From NCBI GenBank assembly GCA_964016875.1, contig OZ024735.1:11083338-11147337 (forward strand): 64,000 bases of DNA, written 5' to 3'. The stretch is from Fallopia convolvulus (Eukaryota > Streptophyta > Magnoliopsida > Caryophyllales > Polygonaceae). The translations under genes and the position numbers were made by a program. Each line of letters begins with the position of its first letter. The stretch's first letter is position 1. The notes under the pieces are model-generated. The model worked only from the letters and a program-made list of their open reading frames with translations. It was not told the DNA's origin and searched no databases. This document shows positions 11,149 to 22,709 of the stretch, one piece after another.

Positions 11149-11519
11149 ATTTATAAGAATTGCATGTCTAGGGGAGAAATAGATACCTACTTTATTGATG
11201 ATGGACACTTGTTTAAAGCTGGTAAATTGTGCATTCCTTCATCTAGTATACGTAGGCTTCTAACTAAAGAGGTTCATGAATCAAGAGGACATAGGGGTCT
11301 AGAAAAGACTTTAGAAGGTTTAAAAGAACACTACTATTGGCCTAAGATGAGTAATTATGTGCTTAGATTTGTCAAGAGTTGTGTTGTTTGTGCTAAAGCT
11401 AAGTGTAGACTTAACCCCCATGGTTTGTACCAGCCCTTACCTATTCCTAGTTCACCTTTGGAGGACATTTCTATAGACTTCATTGTTGGCTTGCCTAGAA
11501 CTAGGAAGGGTAGAGATTC
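11149..11519 (+). pseudogene. Integrase N-terminal half of B1
   Basis: The HHCC zinc-binding domain is visible: HESRGHRGLEKT, then CVVCAKAKCRLNPHG. It is followed by the start of the catalytic core with the first acidic residue in SIDFIVGLPR. The sequence stops at GRDS where a solo C LTR is inserted; the bases 11515-11519 (gattc) are its target duplication. Confidence 0.85.
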
Positions 11520-12658
11520 TGATAGCGATCAAAGGACCATGAAGAATACTCTTGCAAAGAAGGTGTCTAAGAGGCCAAAACCAAGACCTTTTCCAAGGTC
11601 TCGGGCATTCAAGTTCAAGAATAAATTCAAGGACTTGATCTTATTTGTTGAAGATATTCATCAATGGCGTCCAAGGCCACCAAGGAAGAGGATGAAGTCT
11701 TCAAAGTTCGGAAAGTTAAGAAACCCGTCAAATTAAAAGCAGTGCTCAGTAAACTGGTCATAACTTGGGCTAGCAAATTCATCTCAAGTCCGACAAGTAC
11801 TTGTTGGAAAGATAATTAAAAGTTCTACAACTCTTTAGTTTACATCAAATCAAGCATCCAACAGAAAAGGACCGAAAAATGGGATTTACTGAGAACTGTT
11901 CAAGTCTTACGGGAATCTTATCTTTAGTTTGAATTTCTATCTTTAATTATTTTATTAAGGACGATTTTTATTTATTTATGTTAAGAGGATTTCGACCATA
12001 GGCTGATGTTAGTGGTTGATTATTCTCTCTCCTATGTTTCTATTATCTTTTAGATATTTTGAGTTTTTTAGGATATTTTCTTAAATAATAAATCAGCCAT
12101 GATTTATTTTATTTAAGGGAATCTAGTTTGTTATAGGTCTAGATATTTTATTATATCTTTGGAAGCAAGACATGGGTTACTTGCTCTCCAAGGATCAGCT
12201 TTGTATTTCTTTAAATACCTTGCATTTATCATTCAATAAAATTCAGCCTGAATTAGATAAACCCCTTTTGGTTTATCTAGTTTATGGGCCATTAAAGAAA
12301 CTATTGTTCAAGCATTCAATCTCTACGATCATCATCACCAATTCGTTTTCTTTCAATTCAGATATGATTTGGTAATTTGATTAAATAAAGTTAGTTCTAG
12401 TTTGATTGTTAAAGATCAAACCTAATTCATCAATTCAATTTAGCGTTAGAGCCAATTCAATTGAACTATCTCTTTAATTATCTTAACCCTTCAAATCAGA
12501 TTCGTTCTTCACTATTCATTGATATTTCGAGTTACTTGTTCTCCAAGTTTCTAACTTTCAATGCAAATCAATTTGGAAGTCGAACTATAGGCAAGATCGG
12601 GATCCTGTGAGGTGACATACTTGATCACCGAGGAGTAATCCGAGGCGATCACGTATCA
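11520..12658 (+). mobile_element. Solo LTR, type C, inside B1 integrase (1139 bp)
   Basis: It starts tgatagcgatc and ends gatcacgtatca, with perfect 5-bp flanking repeats gattc (11515-11519 and 12659-12663). The integrase core continues directly after it. It has the same orientation as its host. The LTR-encoded basic tail is still open and now runs in frame from the integrase (ending near 11736), an accident of insertion. Confidence 0.93.
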
Positions 12659-13493
12659 GATTCTATCTTTGTAGTGGTAGATCGGTTTTCCAAAATGGCT
12701 CATTTCATTCCATGTCACACGACTGATGATGCTATGCATATTGCTGATTTGTTCTTTAGAGAAGTTGTTAGATTGCATGTCATTCCTTGTTCTATTGTTT
12801 CAGATCGTGATGCTAAATTTTGAGTTATTTTTGGAAAAGTCTGTGGTCTAAGTTGGGAACTAAATTGTTGTTTTCTACCTCATGTCATCCACAAACTGAT
12901 GGGCAAACTGAAGTTACTAATAGAACGTTAGGGGTTTTACTTAGAACTATGCTTAAAGCTAACCTCAAACGTTGGGAAGATGTTTTGCCTTTTGTGGAGT
13001 TTGCTTATAACAGGTCAATCCATTCAGCTACAAAAATGACCCCTTTTGAGGTTGTTTATGGGCTGAATCCGAGGACACCGGTGGACTTGACGCCTCAGCC
13101 ATACAAGGGAAAAGAGAGCTTTGAAGCTGACAAGCAGGCTGAGTTTGTGAAGAAGCTACATGAGAAGACAAAGATGCACTTAGAGAGGAAATCCATGAAG
13201 TACAAGGCCCATGCTGATAAGGGTCGAAAACAGGTTATCTTTGAAGAAGGAGATCCTGTTTGGGTGCATCTAAGGAAGGAGAGGTTCCCAAATCAAAGGA
13301 AGAATAAGCTAGATCAGAGAGGAGATGGACCATTTCGTATCATCAGAAGAATTGGCCCTAATGCATATCATGTTGACATGCCTGGTGAGTATGGTGTCCA
13401 TTCGACTTTTAATGTGGCTGATCTATCTCTTTATGTGCCAGATTTTGATTCCGACGTCGAATCAGAGACGATTTGAGCTTAAGTGGAGGAGAA
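12659..13493 (+). pseudogene. Integrase C-terminal half of B1 with tail
   Basis: It resumes with the core (VVVDRFSKMAHF), the second acidic residue in SDRDAKF and the glutamate in TDGQTEVTNRTLG, completing D-D-E. One T is missing in a T-run at about 12818 compared with B2, which shifts frame. The C-terminal GPF module (RGDGPFRIIRRIGPNAYHV, about 13318) and TFNVADLSLYVPDFDSDVES follow. The frame ends at TGA (13474-13476) shortly before the purine tract; in B4 it continues into the LTR. Confidence 0.83.
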
Positions 13494-14081
13494 TGATGCA
13501 GTGAAGCCTGTCATGTCTCCAACCGACGTCGATGAGTTGATTCGAGTGCCTTCTGACGGACCAATTACAAGAAGTCGAGCTAAGAAGATTGCTCAAGGCA
13601 CAACAGCAATCTTGGTTCGATTGGCAGCTGTTCTTGAAGAGCCTCGCAAGACAAAGTGGGTCTCGTGCATTGGGCATCAATTGAGCCTGGATTTCATGGA
13701 CTGACTCAAGAGGGCCGAAAATCACTATTTCTTTATTTAGAAACATGTATTAGTTTGTCTCACTTTAGGGCTGAATTTAGTAGGTGATCGAGTGAGATAA
13801 ATTGGTATATGGGTCAAAGTCAACCCTTTGACTTGACCATTCTAAATTAAGAAAATATCTCTATTATATTTATTATAGGCGTGTTTTCTATCTTTAATAA
13901 TGTAGAGAATCAACCAATAGGCTTATGGTAGTTGGTTGATCTTCTCTCTCTTGGTTGTTAGAGATATTTTGAGTTTGTTAGGATATTTCCTTAAATAAAT
14001 AAATCAGCCATGAATTATTTTATTTAAGGGGATTTAGATAGATATTAGTTTAGATTTTTTATTATATCTTGGGAAGCAAGA
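13494..14081 (+). repeat. 3' LTR of B1, truncated
   Basis: It starts tgatgcagtgaagcctg after the purine tract agtggaggagaa (13482-13493). The first 210 bp encode SPTDVDELIRVPSDGPITRSRAKK. It breaks off at gggaagcaaga and continues into reverse-strand linker sequence of another B copy, so about 560 bp are missing. Confidence 0.85.
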
Positions 14082-14315
14082 TCTGTAGGCGTTCTTTTTC
14101 CAGATCTGTAGCTCTCTGAGTATCTAAATTTATCCCAAAATTTGAGGCAAAACGCCCGAGTGGTTTGGGAGATAGCCCCGTTTTCGTCTCAGATGCACCG
14201 CTGGAAGTGTTGCTCGGCACTTTTGATGCCCAGGCTGATAAGGGTCGAAAACAAGTTATCTTTGAAGAAGGAGATCTTGTTTGGGTGCATCTAAGTGCAT
14301 CTAAGAAGGAGACCT
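14082..14315. other. Scrambled junction between B1 and B2
   Basis: Three pieces are joined: 14082-14225 is protease-RT linker of a B element in reverse orientation; 14226-14296 is integrase C-terminal sequence in forward orientation (ADKGRKQVIFEEGD); from 14297 the integrase runs in reverse. The middle piece is what should follow the reverse integrase, flipped. The 11-bp gtgcatctaag is repeated side by side at the flip (14284-14305). A 307-codon open frame across this area is a fusion by chance. Confidence 0.75.
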
Positions 14316-14858
14316 TGTACTTCATGGATTTCTTCTCCAAGTGCATCTTTGTCCTCTCATGTAGCTTCTTCACAAACTCAGCCCGCTTGTCATCTTCAAA
14401 ACTCTCTTTTCCCTTGTATGGCTGAGGCGTCAAATCCACTGGAGTCCTCGGATTCAGCCCATAAACAACCTCAAAAGGGGTCATTTTTGTAGCTGAATGG
14501 ATTGACCTATTATAAGCAAACTCCACAAAAGGCAAAACATCTTCCCAACGTTTGAGGTTATCTTTAAGCATAGTTCTAAGTAAAACCCCTAACGTTCTAT
14601 TAGTAACTTCAGTTTGCCCATCAGTTTGTGGATGACATGAGGTAGAAAATAGCAATTTAGTTCCCAATTTAGACCACAGACTCTTCCAAAAATAACTCAA
14701 AAACTTAGCATCACGATCTGAAACAATAGAACAAGGAATGCCATGCAATCTAACAATTTCTCTAAAGAACAAATTAGCAACATGCACAACATCATCAGTC
14801 GTGTGACAAGGAATAAAATGAGCCATTTTGGAAAAACGGTCTACTACCACAAAGATAG
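14316..14858 (-). pseudogene. Integrase core and C-terminus of B2
   Basis: Reverse-strand integrase from VVVDRFSKMAHFIPCH through SDRDAKFLSYFW and TDGQTEVTNRTLG to HLEKKSMKYK, so the second acidic residue and the glutamate are present and no frameshift is seen in this stretch. It ends in the scrambled junction, so the GPF module, tail and 3' LTR are lost. Its upstream part lies beyond the inserted LTR. Confidence 0.83.
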
Positions 14859-16006
14859 TGATGCAGTGAAGCCTGCCATGTCTCCAACCGACGTTGATGA
14901 GTTGATTCGAGTGCCTTCTGATAGACCAATTACAAGAAGTCGAGCTAAGAAGATTGCTCAAGGCACAACAGCAATATTGGTTCAATTGGCGGCTGTTCTT
15001 GAAGAGCCAACCAAGTCAAAATGGGTCTCGTGCATTCGACATCAATTGAGCCCGGATTCAATGGATTAACTCAAGGGGGCCGAAAAGCACTATTTCCTTA
15101 TTTAGAAACATGTATTAGTTTGTCTCACTTTAGGGCTGAATTTAGTAAGTGACCGGGTGAGATAAATTGGTATATGGGTCAAAGACAACCCTTTGACTTG
15201 ACCATTCTAAGTAAGAGAAAATATCTTATTTATTTTTATTATAGGCGTGTGTTTTTAATTTAATAATGTAGAGAAATCAACCAATAGGCTTATGTTAGTT
15301 GGTTGATCTTCTCTCTCTTGGTTGTTAGAGATATTTTTAGTTTGTTTTAGATATTTTGAGTTTGTTAGGATATTTCCTTAAATAAATAAATCAGCCATGA
15401 TTTATTTTATTTAAGGGAATCTAGATAGATATTATTATAGATATTTTATTATATCTTGGGAAGCAAGACAAGGAGGCCTAATCTATCTATTAGGGTCGGC
15501 CATACCTTGACTCCTTGCTCCCCAAGGAATAGCTTTGTATTCTCTATTTATACTGTGCAATTTCATTAATAAAAATCAGCTTGAGAGAGATTAAACCCAA
15601 ATTGGTTTAATCTATCTCTTGGGCTCCAAAAATAACGAGTTGTGTGCTTGCAAGTTCATTCATTCGATTGTCATCATCATCACTTCGAGATCTCTTCATT
15701 CTATTTGTTCGAAATCTGATTTATTGTGTGGTCAATTAGATTGTTCTAGTTTTGATTATTAAAGATCAAACTAGTTAATCAATCGGATTTAGCGTTAGAG
15801 CCAATCCGTTTGAACAATCAAGTTGATTATATCTATACTTCAGATCGGTCATTCAAATTCAATCAATTCAATTTGGTTTCATTGTTGTTGAGAAAGTTAC
15901 TAACTTTAAAGCAAATTCAGGTTGGATCAAGATTATTGGCAAGATCGGGACTTGTGTGGGTCATATACGAGGTTCCTAAGGAGTCATCCGAGGCAATCAC
16001 GTATCA
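14859..16006 (+). mobile_element. Solo LTR, type B, inside B2 integrase (1148 bp)
   Basis: It runs from tgatgcagtgaagcc to gcaatcacgtatca with perfect 5-bp duplications gatag (14854-14858 and 16007-16011). It is opposite in orientation to its host. The insertion point is four bases from that of the C LTR in B1. The LTR-encoded tail frame (TRSRAKK) is intact, ending near 15069. Confidence 0.93.
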
Positions 16007-17880
16007 GATAGAATCTCTACCCTTCTGAATTCTAGGCAATCCTACAATGAAGTCCATAGAAATGTCCTCCCAAGGTGAACTAGGAATAGGCAAAGGCTGA
16101 TATAAACCATGGGGATTAAGTCTAGACTTAGCTTTAGCACAAACAACACAACTCTTGACAAATCTAAGCACATAGTTACTCATTTTAGGCCAAAAGTAGT
16201 GTTCTTTTAATCCTTCTAAAGTCTTTTCTAAACCCCTATGTCCTCTTGATTCATGAACCTCTTTAGTTAGAAGCCTACGTATACTAGATGAAGGAATGCA
16301 CAATTTACCATTTTTAAACAAGTATCCATCATCAATAAAGTAGGTATCTATTTCTCCCCTAGACATGCAATTCTTATAAATTTCAGCAAAGTGAGGATCA
16401 CTAGCATACAATTCCTTAATCATTGCAAATCCAAGGATCTTAACATCACATTGGTTCAAGAGAACATACCTACGAGAAAGGGCGTCAGCTACCACATTCT
16501 CTTTGCCTTTCTTATGCTTTACAACAAAAGGGAAGGTCTTTATAAATTCAACCCATCTTGCATGTCGCCTGCTGAGTTTGGATTGGCCTTTCAAATACTT
16601 CAAGGCCTCATGATCAGAATGGATTACAAACTCTTTAGACCACAAATAATGAGACCAAGTTTTCAAAACCCTAATTAAAGCATGCAACTCATTATCATAA
16701 GTAGGGTAATTCAACTCAGCCCCCTAAGCTTCTCACTAAAATAAGCTATGAGTTTCTTGTCTTGCAAGAGAACGCCTTCTATTCCATGGCCAGATGCGTC
16801 CACCTCTATCTCAAATGCTTTGGAGAAGTCAGGGAGTTGGAGCACTGGGGCATGGCATAATCTGTCCTTCAAAGTGATGAAGGCGTTCTCTTGTTGCTCT
16901 CTCCATTTGAATGTTGAATCCTTCTTTGTAAGCTCATGGAGAGGGGCTGCAATTGTGCTAAAATCACGCACAAATCTCCTGTAGAAGCCAGCCAAGCCGA
17001 TAAAAGAGCGCACCATGGTTGGTGTAGTCGGTTGGGGCCACTCCTTGATTGCCTTGATCTTGTCTTCATCTACCTTCAATCCACCTTTAGACACAACAAA
17101 ACCAAGAAAAATGGTAGACTCCGAGCAAAAAGAACACTTTTTCAAGTTAACATACAACTTTTCTAACCTTAAAGTGTCCAAAACAACCCTAAGATGGTCT
17201 ACATGTTCATGCAAGGTTTTGCTATAGACTAAGATATCATCAAAGTAGACTACAACAAATTTACCTAAGTATCTTCTTAGAACATGGTTCATAAGCCTCA
17301 TGAAAGTACTAGGTGTATTAGTTAATCCAAAAGGCATTACTAACCATTCATATAAACCATACTTAGTTTTAAAGGCAGTTTTCCATTCATCCCCTTCCCT
17401 CATCCTAATTTGATGGTACCCACTTCTCAAGTCAATCTAAGAAAAGAAATTAGCACCATGCAATTCATCAAGCATATCACTAATCTAGGAATGGGATGAC
17501 GGTACTTAACTGTTATTTGGTTGATCGTCCTGCAATCAACACACATCCTCCAAGTGCCATCCTTCTTGGCACCAAAATCACCGGAACCGCGCATGGGCTG
17601 AGGGATTCACGCACATAGCCTTTGTCCATGAGATCTTGCACTTGTCTTTGAAGCTCAGCGGTCCCCTCTGGACTTGCTCTATAAGCTGCACGGTTTGGTA
17701 AAGAAGCGCCGGGCACCAAATCGATTTGATGCTCAATGCCTCTAATTGGTGGAAGGCCTTGTGGCAAATCTTCAGGCATCACATCTTCAAATTCCTGTAA
17801 TAGATCCTGCATACACTTTGGAAGATGTGAAATATCTTGACTAATGATAAGTATATCTTTCCTCATAAGAAGTAAGCAAA
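16007..17880 (-). pseudogene. RT, RNase H and integrase N-terminus of B2
   Basis: Reverse-strand continuation of B2, reading from 17866 down. RT carries PGASLPNRAAYR, SPCAVPVILVP, GYHQIRMREGDEW and YFDDILVYS; RNase H carries EVDASGHGIEGVLL and NYPTYDNELHAL; the integrase HHCC domain ends at GRDSI next to the inserted LTR. One A is missing in the KKDGTW region (about 17570), the following DDML segment has a small deletion (about 17482), a stop replaces lysine before IDLRSG (about 17438, same as B1), and frame is lost between RT/RH and RH (about 16715). Confidence 0.85.
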
Positions 17881-18319
17881 AAAAGTTAGGGAAAGAAATA
17901 CTAGACTGAGTAACTGGAGAGCGCTTTTATACACTGCCTTTTAAGCCGATTTTTTGCTCTTTTTGTAGGCGTTCGTTTTCCAGCTCTGTATCTCTCTGAG
18001 TATCTGAATTTATCCCAAAATTTGAGGCCAAACGCCCGAGTGGTTTGGGAGATAGCCCCGTTTTCGTCTCAGATGCACCGCTGGAAGTGTTGCTCGGCAC
18101 TTTTGACGATTTAGGGACTTTTTCTGGGCGTTTATCGTCCCAATCAGTATCTCCACTCGTGCTTGATGTTGTCCTAAAATTTCAGCCAGAATTCCCGGGT
18201 GGAGACTTGGAAACGCCGCTAGTCTTTGTTGGTGCATCGGGCGCCGAGCGCCGTGCCGCAGCCTTGGCCGCCGATTCAGCCTCCTCTTTCTCTTCCTTGG
18301 CACACCTAAGTGCCCTAGC
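17881..18319 (-). pseudogene. Protease-RT linker of B2
   Basis: Reverse-strand spacer homologous to B1 9204-9690, with one frame running through most of it. It contains the agatagccccgttttcgtctc block that is also displaced at 14160. No domain is recognised. Confidence 0.6.
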
Positions 18320-19735
18320 TTAGTCTCTGCGTACCTGGTCCTGCAAAACTTGTTGGGGGGACAATGGTAGAAGAGAAACTCTCCTCCCGTCATAGTTAAA
18401 CGAATAGGTATTAAGCATGCCATCATATATAACTCTCCTATCGAATAACCATGGTCTACCTAATAAGATATGAGTGCATTCCATGTTTACCACATCACAC
18501 ATGATATCTTCCACATAAATGCCTATGGAAACACGGACTAAGCATTGATGAGTAACTAAGTTAGGACCATCAGAATCATTAATACCATTTAGACCATAAC
18601 TAGTAGCCCTAGGTTGGGTTTTTAATTGCAAGTGATCAACTACCTTAGCATTAATAATGTTACAGCAGCTACCACTATCAATTATCATGCATAACACTTG
18701 ATTTTTCACAGTACACCTAGTATGAAAAATATTTTCCTTTTGATCTAGCCTAGGTGTTTCTTGTAAAGTAAGAGTACGCATTGTTACCAAAGTTATAGGC
18801 TGTTCGGTGCAATCTGGTTCAATGGCCTCCACGTCCTCCTCTTCTTGTCCATTGCTCTCCTCCTCCACTTGATTTGGAGGTATACCTTCATCACTCACAT
18901 ATCCTCCATTGGTGGTGAGTAGCACTTGTTTCTGATTTGGACAATCCTTGGCATAATGACCTCTTCCGTGACATTTATAGCATACTAGATCTCGTGCTCT
19001 TGGCTGATTTGGAGGTCCATTGGTGGGACGCCTTTGGCCTTGAAAACCTGTGGGTTTAGGTGATCTAGAAGCTCCCTTTTGCTGCAAAGAAGGGTTAGAA
19101 GAATAAGAATTGGAATTAGCACTAGAATTAGGAGCATACCTTTTTTGAGCATTCCAAGCTTCCTTCTTCTTCCTTTGTTGCTGCTCATAAAGTTGTTGGG
19201 CTGAATGTACTAAGGCATTGAGATCCTTGATTTGTTGAATCTCCAATGTGTCTTTGATGCTTTGATTCAGTCCAGCCATGAATTGGGTCTTTAGAGACCG
19301 TTGGGAATGATGAATTCCCGCTTTGAAACTCAAATCCTCTAGCTCATTGAAGTACTCAGTTGGAGACTTGGTGCCTTGTTTGCATGTGGCAACTTTCAAT
19401 CTCAGGTGCTCGGTATGCTCTTCAGGCACATAATTCTTCCTCATTACAAACTTCAGCTAGCCCCAAGTTTCAATTGGTGGTAAGGCCTTTCTAATTCGAT
19501 CCTCCTTCATTCTGAACCACCAATTTCTAGCGGTCCCAACAAAGTGGATAACAAAAACAACAACTTTCTCCCATTCGTCATAGCCCATGTGATCTAGAAT
19601 GAAGTTTGTAGCTTGCTCCCACTCTAGATATTTCTCTGGATTGAGCTCTCCACTGAATGGCTCTATCTTGATCTTTATATCACGCTTACCAATCTGATTG
19701 ACGGTTTGGTTAGCGGTGTTATCTTGATCTTTATA
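18320..19735 (-). pseudogene. gag (partial) and protease of B2
   Basis: Reading down from 19735: capsid core IKIEPFSGELNPEKYLEWEQ, the same TAG after IETWG as in B1 (about 19456), then an open frame from 19444 to 18320 with the CCHC knuckle CYKCHGRGHYAKDC and the protease motif CMIIDSGSCCNII. The wording is practically identical to B1 8109-9203. The first 600-700 bp of gag and the start codon are absent: at about 19735 the gag jumps straight into leader sequence (ggctaagtgacttttg). Confidence 0.85.
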
Positions 19736-20749
19736 TGGTAGGCTAAGTGACTTTTGTTTCGTCACTCTTTTTCTTCAAAGTGATTTCTACTTAACTATTT
19801 TTAAGCAAGTAGTCACTAGGGTTACAAATGGCTTAAAACTAGTTGGGGTAGATCACTTTTGCTTTTTTGATTTTTTTTTTACTTTATGCACAATCTACTC
19901 TTGTGCTAGAATGAAGAAACAAGCAAAGCAATGCAAAGGAATGCAAATAGGGCTAACACGAAAACTAGGCTAATCTGATTTTTTTTTATCTCAGTGACTT
20001 TATACTACCAATGAAACCAACTAGAAGCCAAATTAACAAGAGAAAATAGGGCTAGGTCGAATTTATGGAATGCGATGACAAAAATTAGCGAATATCAACA
20101 ATGCAATATGAATCTCTATTGATCATGCAACATGCAATAAAAACTCATAAAAATTGTAGGAAGACAAAAGCTAATCTATATTGCAATCAAAGTCAACCAA
20201 TTTAACCAAAAGCATGCAACAAATCCCTTAAAATCTCCTAGATGGTTAATTGCTTGTGAAGTAAGTAATTCAAGGGAATTAGGGTTTGGGAATGCTCTCG
20301 GCTGCACCTAGGGTTATGGTTTTTCGGATTTGGTTCTAGGGTTTCGGAGAGGGGTAGGTCTCGAACTATGGTTAGGGTTTCGAATCCTAGGGTTGGCCGC
20401 CAATTTAGGGTTAGGGTTAGGGTTTGGCCGCCAATTAGGGTTAGTGTTCGAGGGGGGGTGGGGTAGGCAATCTAGGGTTAGGATTAGGGTTTGGTGGTGT
20501 TATGATCGGACGGTGGTGGTAGGTGGTGCGGCTGGTGAGAGCGACACTAGGTCGTGGTGGAGGGTGGTGGTGCGAGGTGTTGGTTGGCGGAATATGGTGG
20601 TGGTTGGTGGAAAATTCAATCTTTGGTCTCAAAAATTCAAACTTTAGGTAAAGGTGGGATTTTTGGGATCAAAAACTGAATCAATCAATTAGAAAGCAAA
20701 TTAAGGAAAGAAAATTTTACTTGGCGAGACGCTGGAGTATGATACCACT
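19736..20749 (-). other. Leader and primer site of B2
   Basis: Leader in reverse orientation. It holds a telo-box/ttaggg cluster at 20280-20480 and, next to the LTR, the primer binding site TGGTATCATACTCC on the minus strand (20733-20747). The first eight bases match the complement of the initiator tRNA-Met 3' end. No coding capacity is recognised. Confidence 0.75.
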
Positions 20750-21895
20750 TGATACGTGATTGCCTCGGATGACTCCTTAGAAACCTCGTATATGACCCAC
20801 ACAAGTCCCGATCTTGCCAGTAATCTCGATCCAACCTGAATTTGCAATCAATGTAAGAACACGAAGAACACAAGTACCAAACTGATTTGAATGGACGAAA
20901 TTGAAACCGATCAGATGTAATAGATTAGTTCAACTTGATAGTTCAAACAGATAGGCTCTAACGCTAAATCCGATTGATTAACTAGTTTGATCTTTAACAA
21001 TCACAACTAGAACAATCTAATTGAATAAACTAACAAATCAGATTTGAACAAAGAGAATGAAGAGAAATCGAGGTGATGATGATGACGATCGAATGAATGA
21101 ACTTGCAAGCACACAACTAGTTATTTTTGGAGTCCAAGAGAAAGATTAAACCAATTTGGGTTTAATCTCTCTCAAGCTGTTTTTTATTTATGAAATTGCA
21201 AAGTATAAATAGAGAATACAAAAAGTTATTACTTGGGGAGCAAGGAGATAATTCGGCCGGCCCTAATATGATAGAATTGGCCTCCTTGTCTTGCTTCCCA
21301 AGATATAATAAAATATCTAATAATATCTATCTAGATTCCCTTAAATAAAATAAATCATGGCTGATTTATTTATTTAAGGAAAATATCCTAACAACTATAA
21401 AATATCCAAAACAAACTAAAAATATCTCTAACAAACAGGAGAGAGAATATCAACCAACTAACATAAGCCTATTGATTGATTTCTCTACATTATTTAATTA
21501 AATCACACGCCTATAATAAATAAATAAAAGATATTTTCTCTTACTTAGAATGGTCAAGTCAAAGAGTTGACTTTGACCAATATACCAATTTATCTCACCC
21601 GGTCACTTACTAAATTCACCCCTAAATTGAGACAAACTAATACATGTTTCTAAATAAGGAAATAGTGATTTTCGGCCCCTTGAGTTAATCCATTGAATCC
21701 GGCCTCAATTGATGTCGAATGCACGAGACCCACTTTGTCTTGCTAGGCTCTTCAAGAACCGCTGCCAATCGAACCAAGATTGTTGTTGTGCCTTGAGCAA
21801 TCTTCTTAGCTCGACTTCTTGTAATTGGTCCGTCAGAAGGCACTCGAATCAACTCATCGACGTCGGTTGGAGACATGGTAGGCTTCACTGCATCA
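20750..21895 (-). repeat. 5' LTR of B2 (1146 bp)
   Basis: A complete B LTR in reverse: + strand reads tgatacgtgattgcctcgg to cactgcatca, with the primer site on its left. The six bases to its right (ttctcc) suit both the purine tract that precedes a B 3' LTR and a site within the LTR fragment beyond, so this may be an insertion into B3 or a recombination joint. Confidence 0.88.
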
Positions 21896-22255
21896 TTCTC
21901 CATTTAGAATGGTGAAGTCAAAGGGTTGACTTTGACCCATATACTAATTTATCTCACCCGATCACCTACTAAATTCAGCCCTAAAGTGAGACAAACTAAT
22001 ACATGTTTCTAAATAAAGAAATGGTGATTTTCGGCTCTCTTGAATTAATCCATGGAATCCGGGCTTAATTGATGTCGAATGCACGAGACCCACTTTGTCT
22101 TGCTAGGCTCTTCAAGAACAGCTGCCAATCGAACCAAGATTGTTGTTGTGCCTTGAGCAATCTTCTTAGCTCGACTTCTTGTAATTGGTCCGTCAGAAGG
22201 CACTCGAATCAACTCATCAACGTCGGTTGAAGACATGGCAGGCTTCACTGCATCA
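21896..22255 (-). repeat. 3' LTR fragment of B3
   Basis: The first 355 bp or so of a B LTR in reverse, ending (start of LTR) at cactgcatca. It covers the LTR-encoded tail region and is cut at its other side by the B2 LTR. Confidence 0.82.
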
Positions 22256-22709
22256 GGTTTGGGATGCTCACGGTTGGATTAGGGTTCGGGGGGGTTAGGG
22301 TTTGGCTCTAGGGTTGGCGAGGGGGTGTGTGAGGGTTCGGTTTTAGGGTTACCGAATTAGGGTTAGGGTTTGGGTGGGTTTTCTCGAAAAACTAGGGTTA
22401 GGGTTTCGAGGGGTTGAGGGTGGCGATCTAGGGTTTAGGGTTAGCCGAATTGGGTGGGGTTGGTGGGGTTGGGTTCGGCTGGTGGTGGTGGGTGGTGCGG
22501 TGGTGGTTAGAGACACTAGGTGGATCGCTGGAGGAGATGCGTGGTGGTGGGGTGGCGGAGTTGTGGTTAAAAATTCTAGCTTTGGTCTCAAAAATTCAAT
22601 CTTTGGGTAAAGGCGTGATTTTTGGGATCAAAAACTGAATCAAATTAACTAGAAAGCAAATTAAGGAAAGAAAATTTTACTTGGCAAGACGCTAGATTAT
22701 GATACCACT
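22256..22709 (-). other. Leader remnant and primer site of B3
   Basis: Reverse leader with several ttaggg/TAGGGTTT repeats (22256-22445) ending in a primer site at 22693-22707. The leader joins directly to an LTR start at 22255, so all coding sequence is deleted. Confidence 0.75.

Larger units (their letters stand above)
6771..14081 (+). mobile_element. Element B1: decayed CRM-like chromovirus, + strand
   Basis: A Ty3/gypsy element in the order gag-PR-RT-RNaseH-INT between a 143-bp stub of 5' LTR (6771-6913) and a 588-bp part of the 3' LTR (13494-14081). The RT/RNaseH wording (GYHQIRMREGDEWKTAF, YFDDILVYS) and a coding frame that runs into the 3' LTR fit the CRM group of chromoviruses. A solo C LTR sits in its integrase (11520-12658). 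The 5' LTR stub joins the leader at a shared cttg, so most of the LTR, the primer site and the telo-box leader are missing. No target duplication can be read because the 3' LTR is cut at 14081. Confidence 0.85.

Noticed and set aside
14062..14985. 307-codon gene on the minus strand
   Set aside because: It is integrase fused by rearrangement to a flipped integrase piece and a linker; a chance fusion frame.
20400..20480. True telomere or interstitial telomere track
   Set aside because: Repeats are short, degenerate, mixed with other leader sequence and present in several elements at the same leader position.
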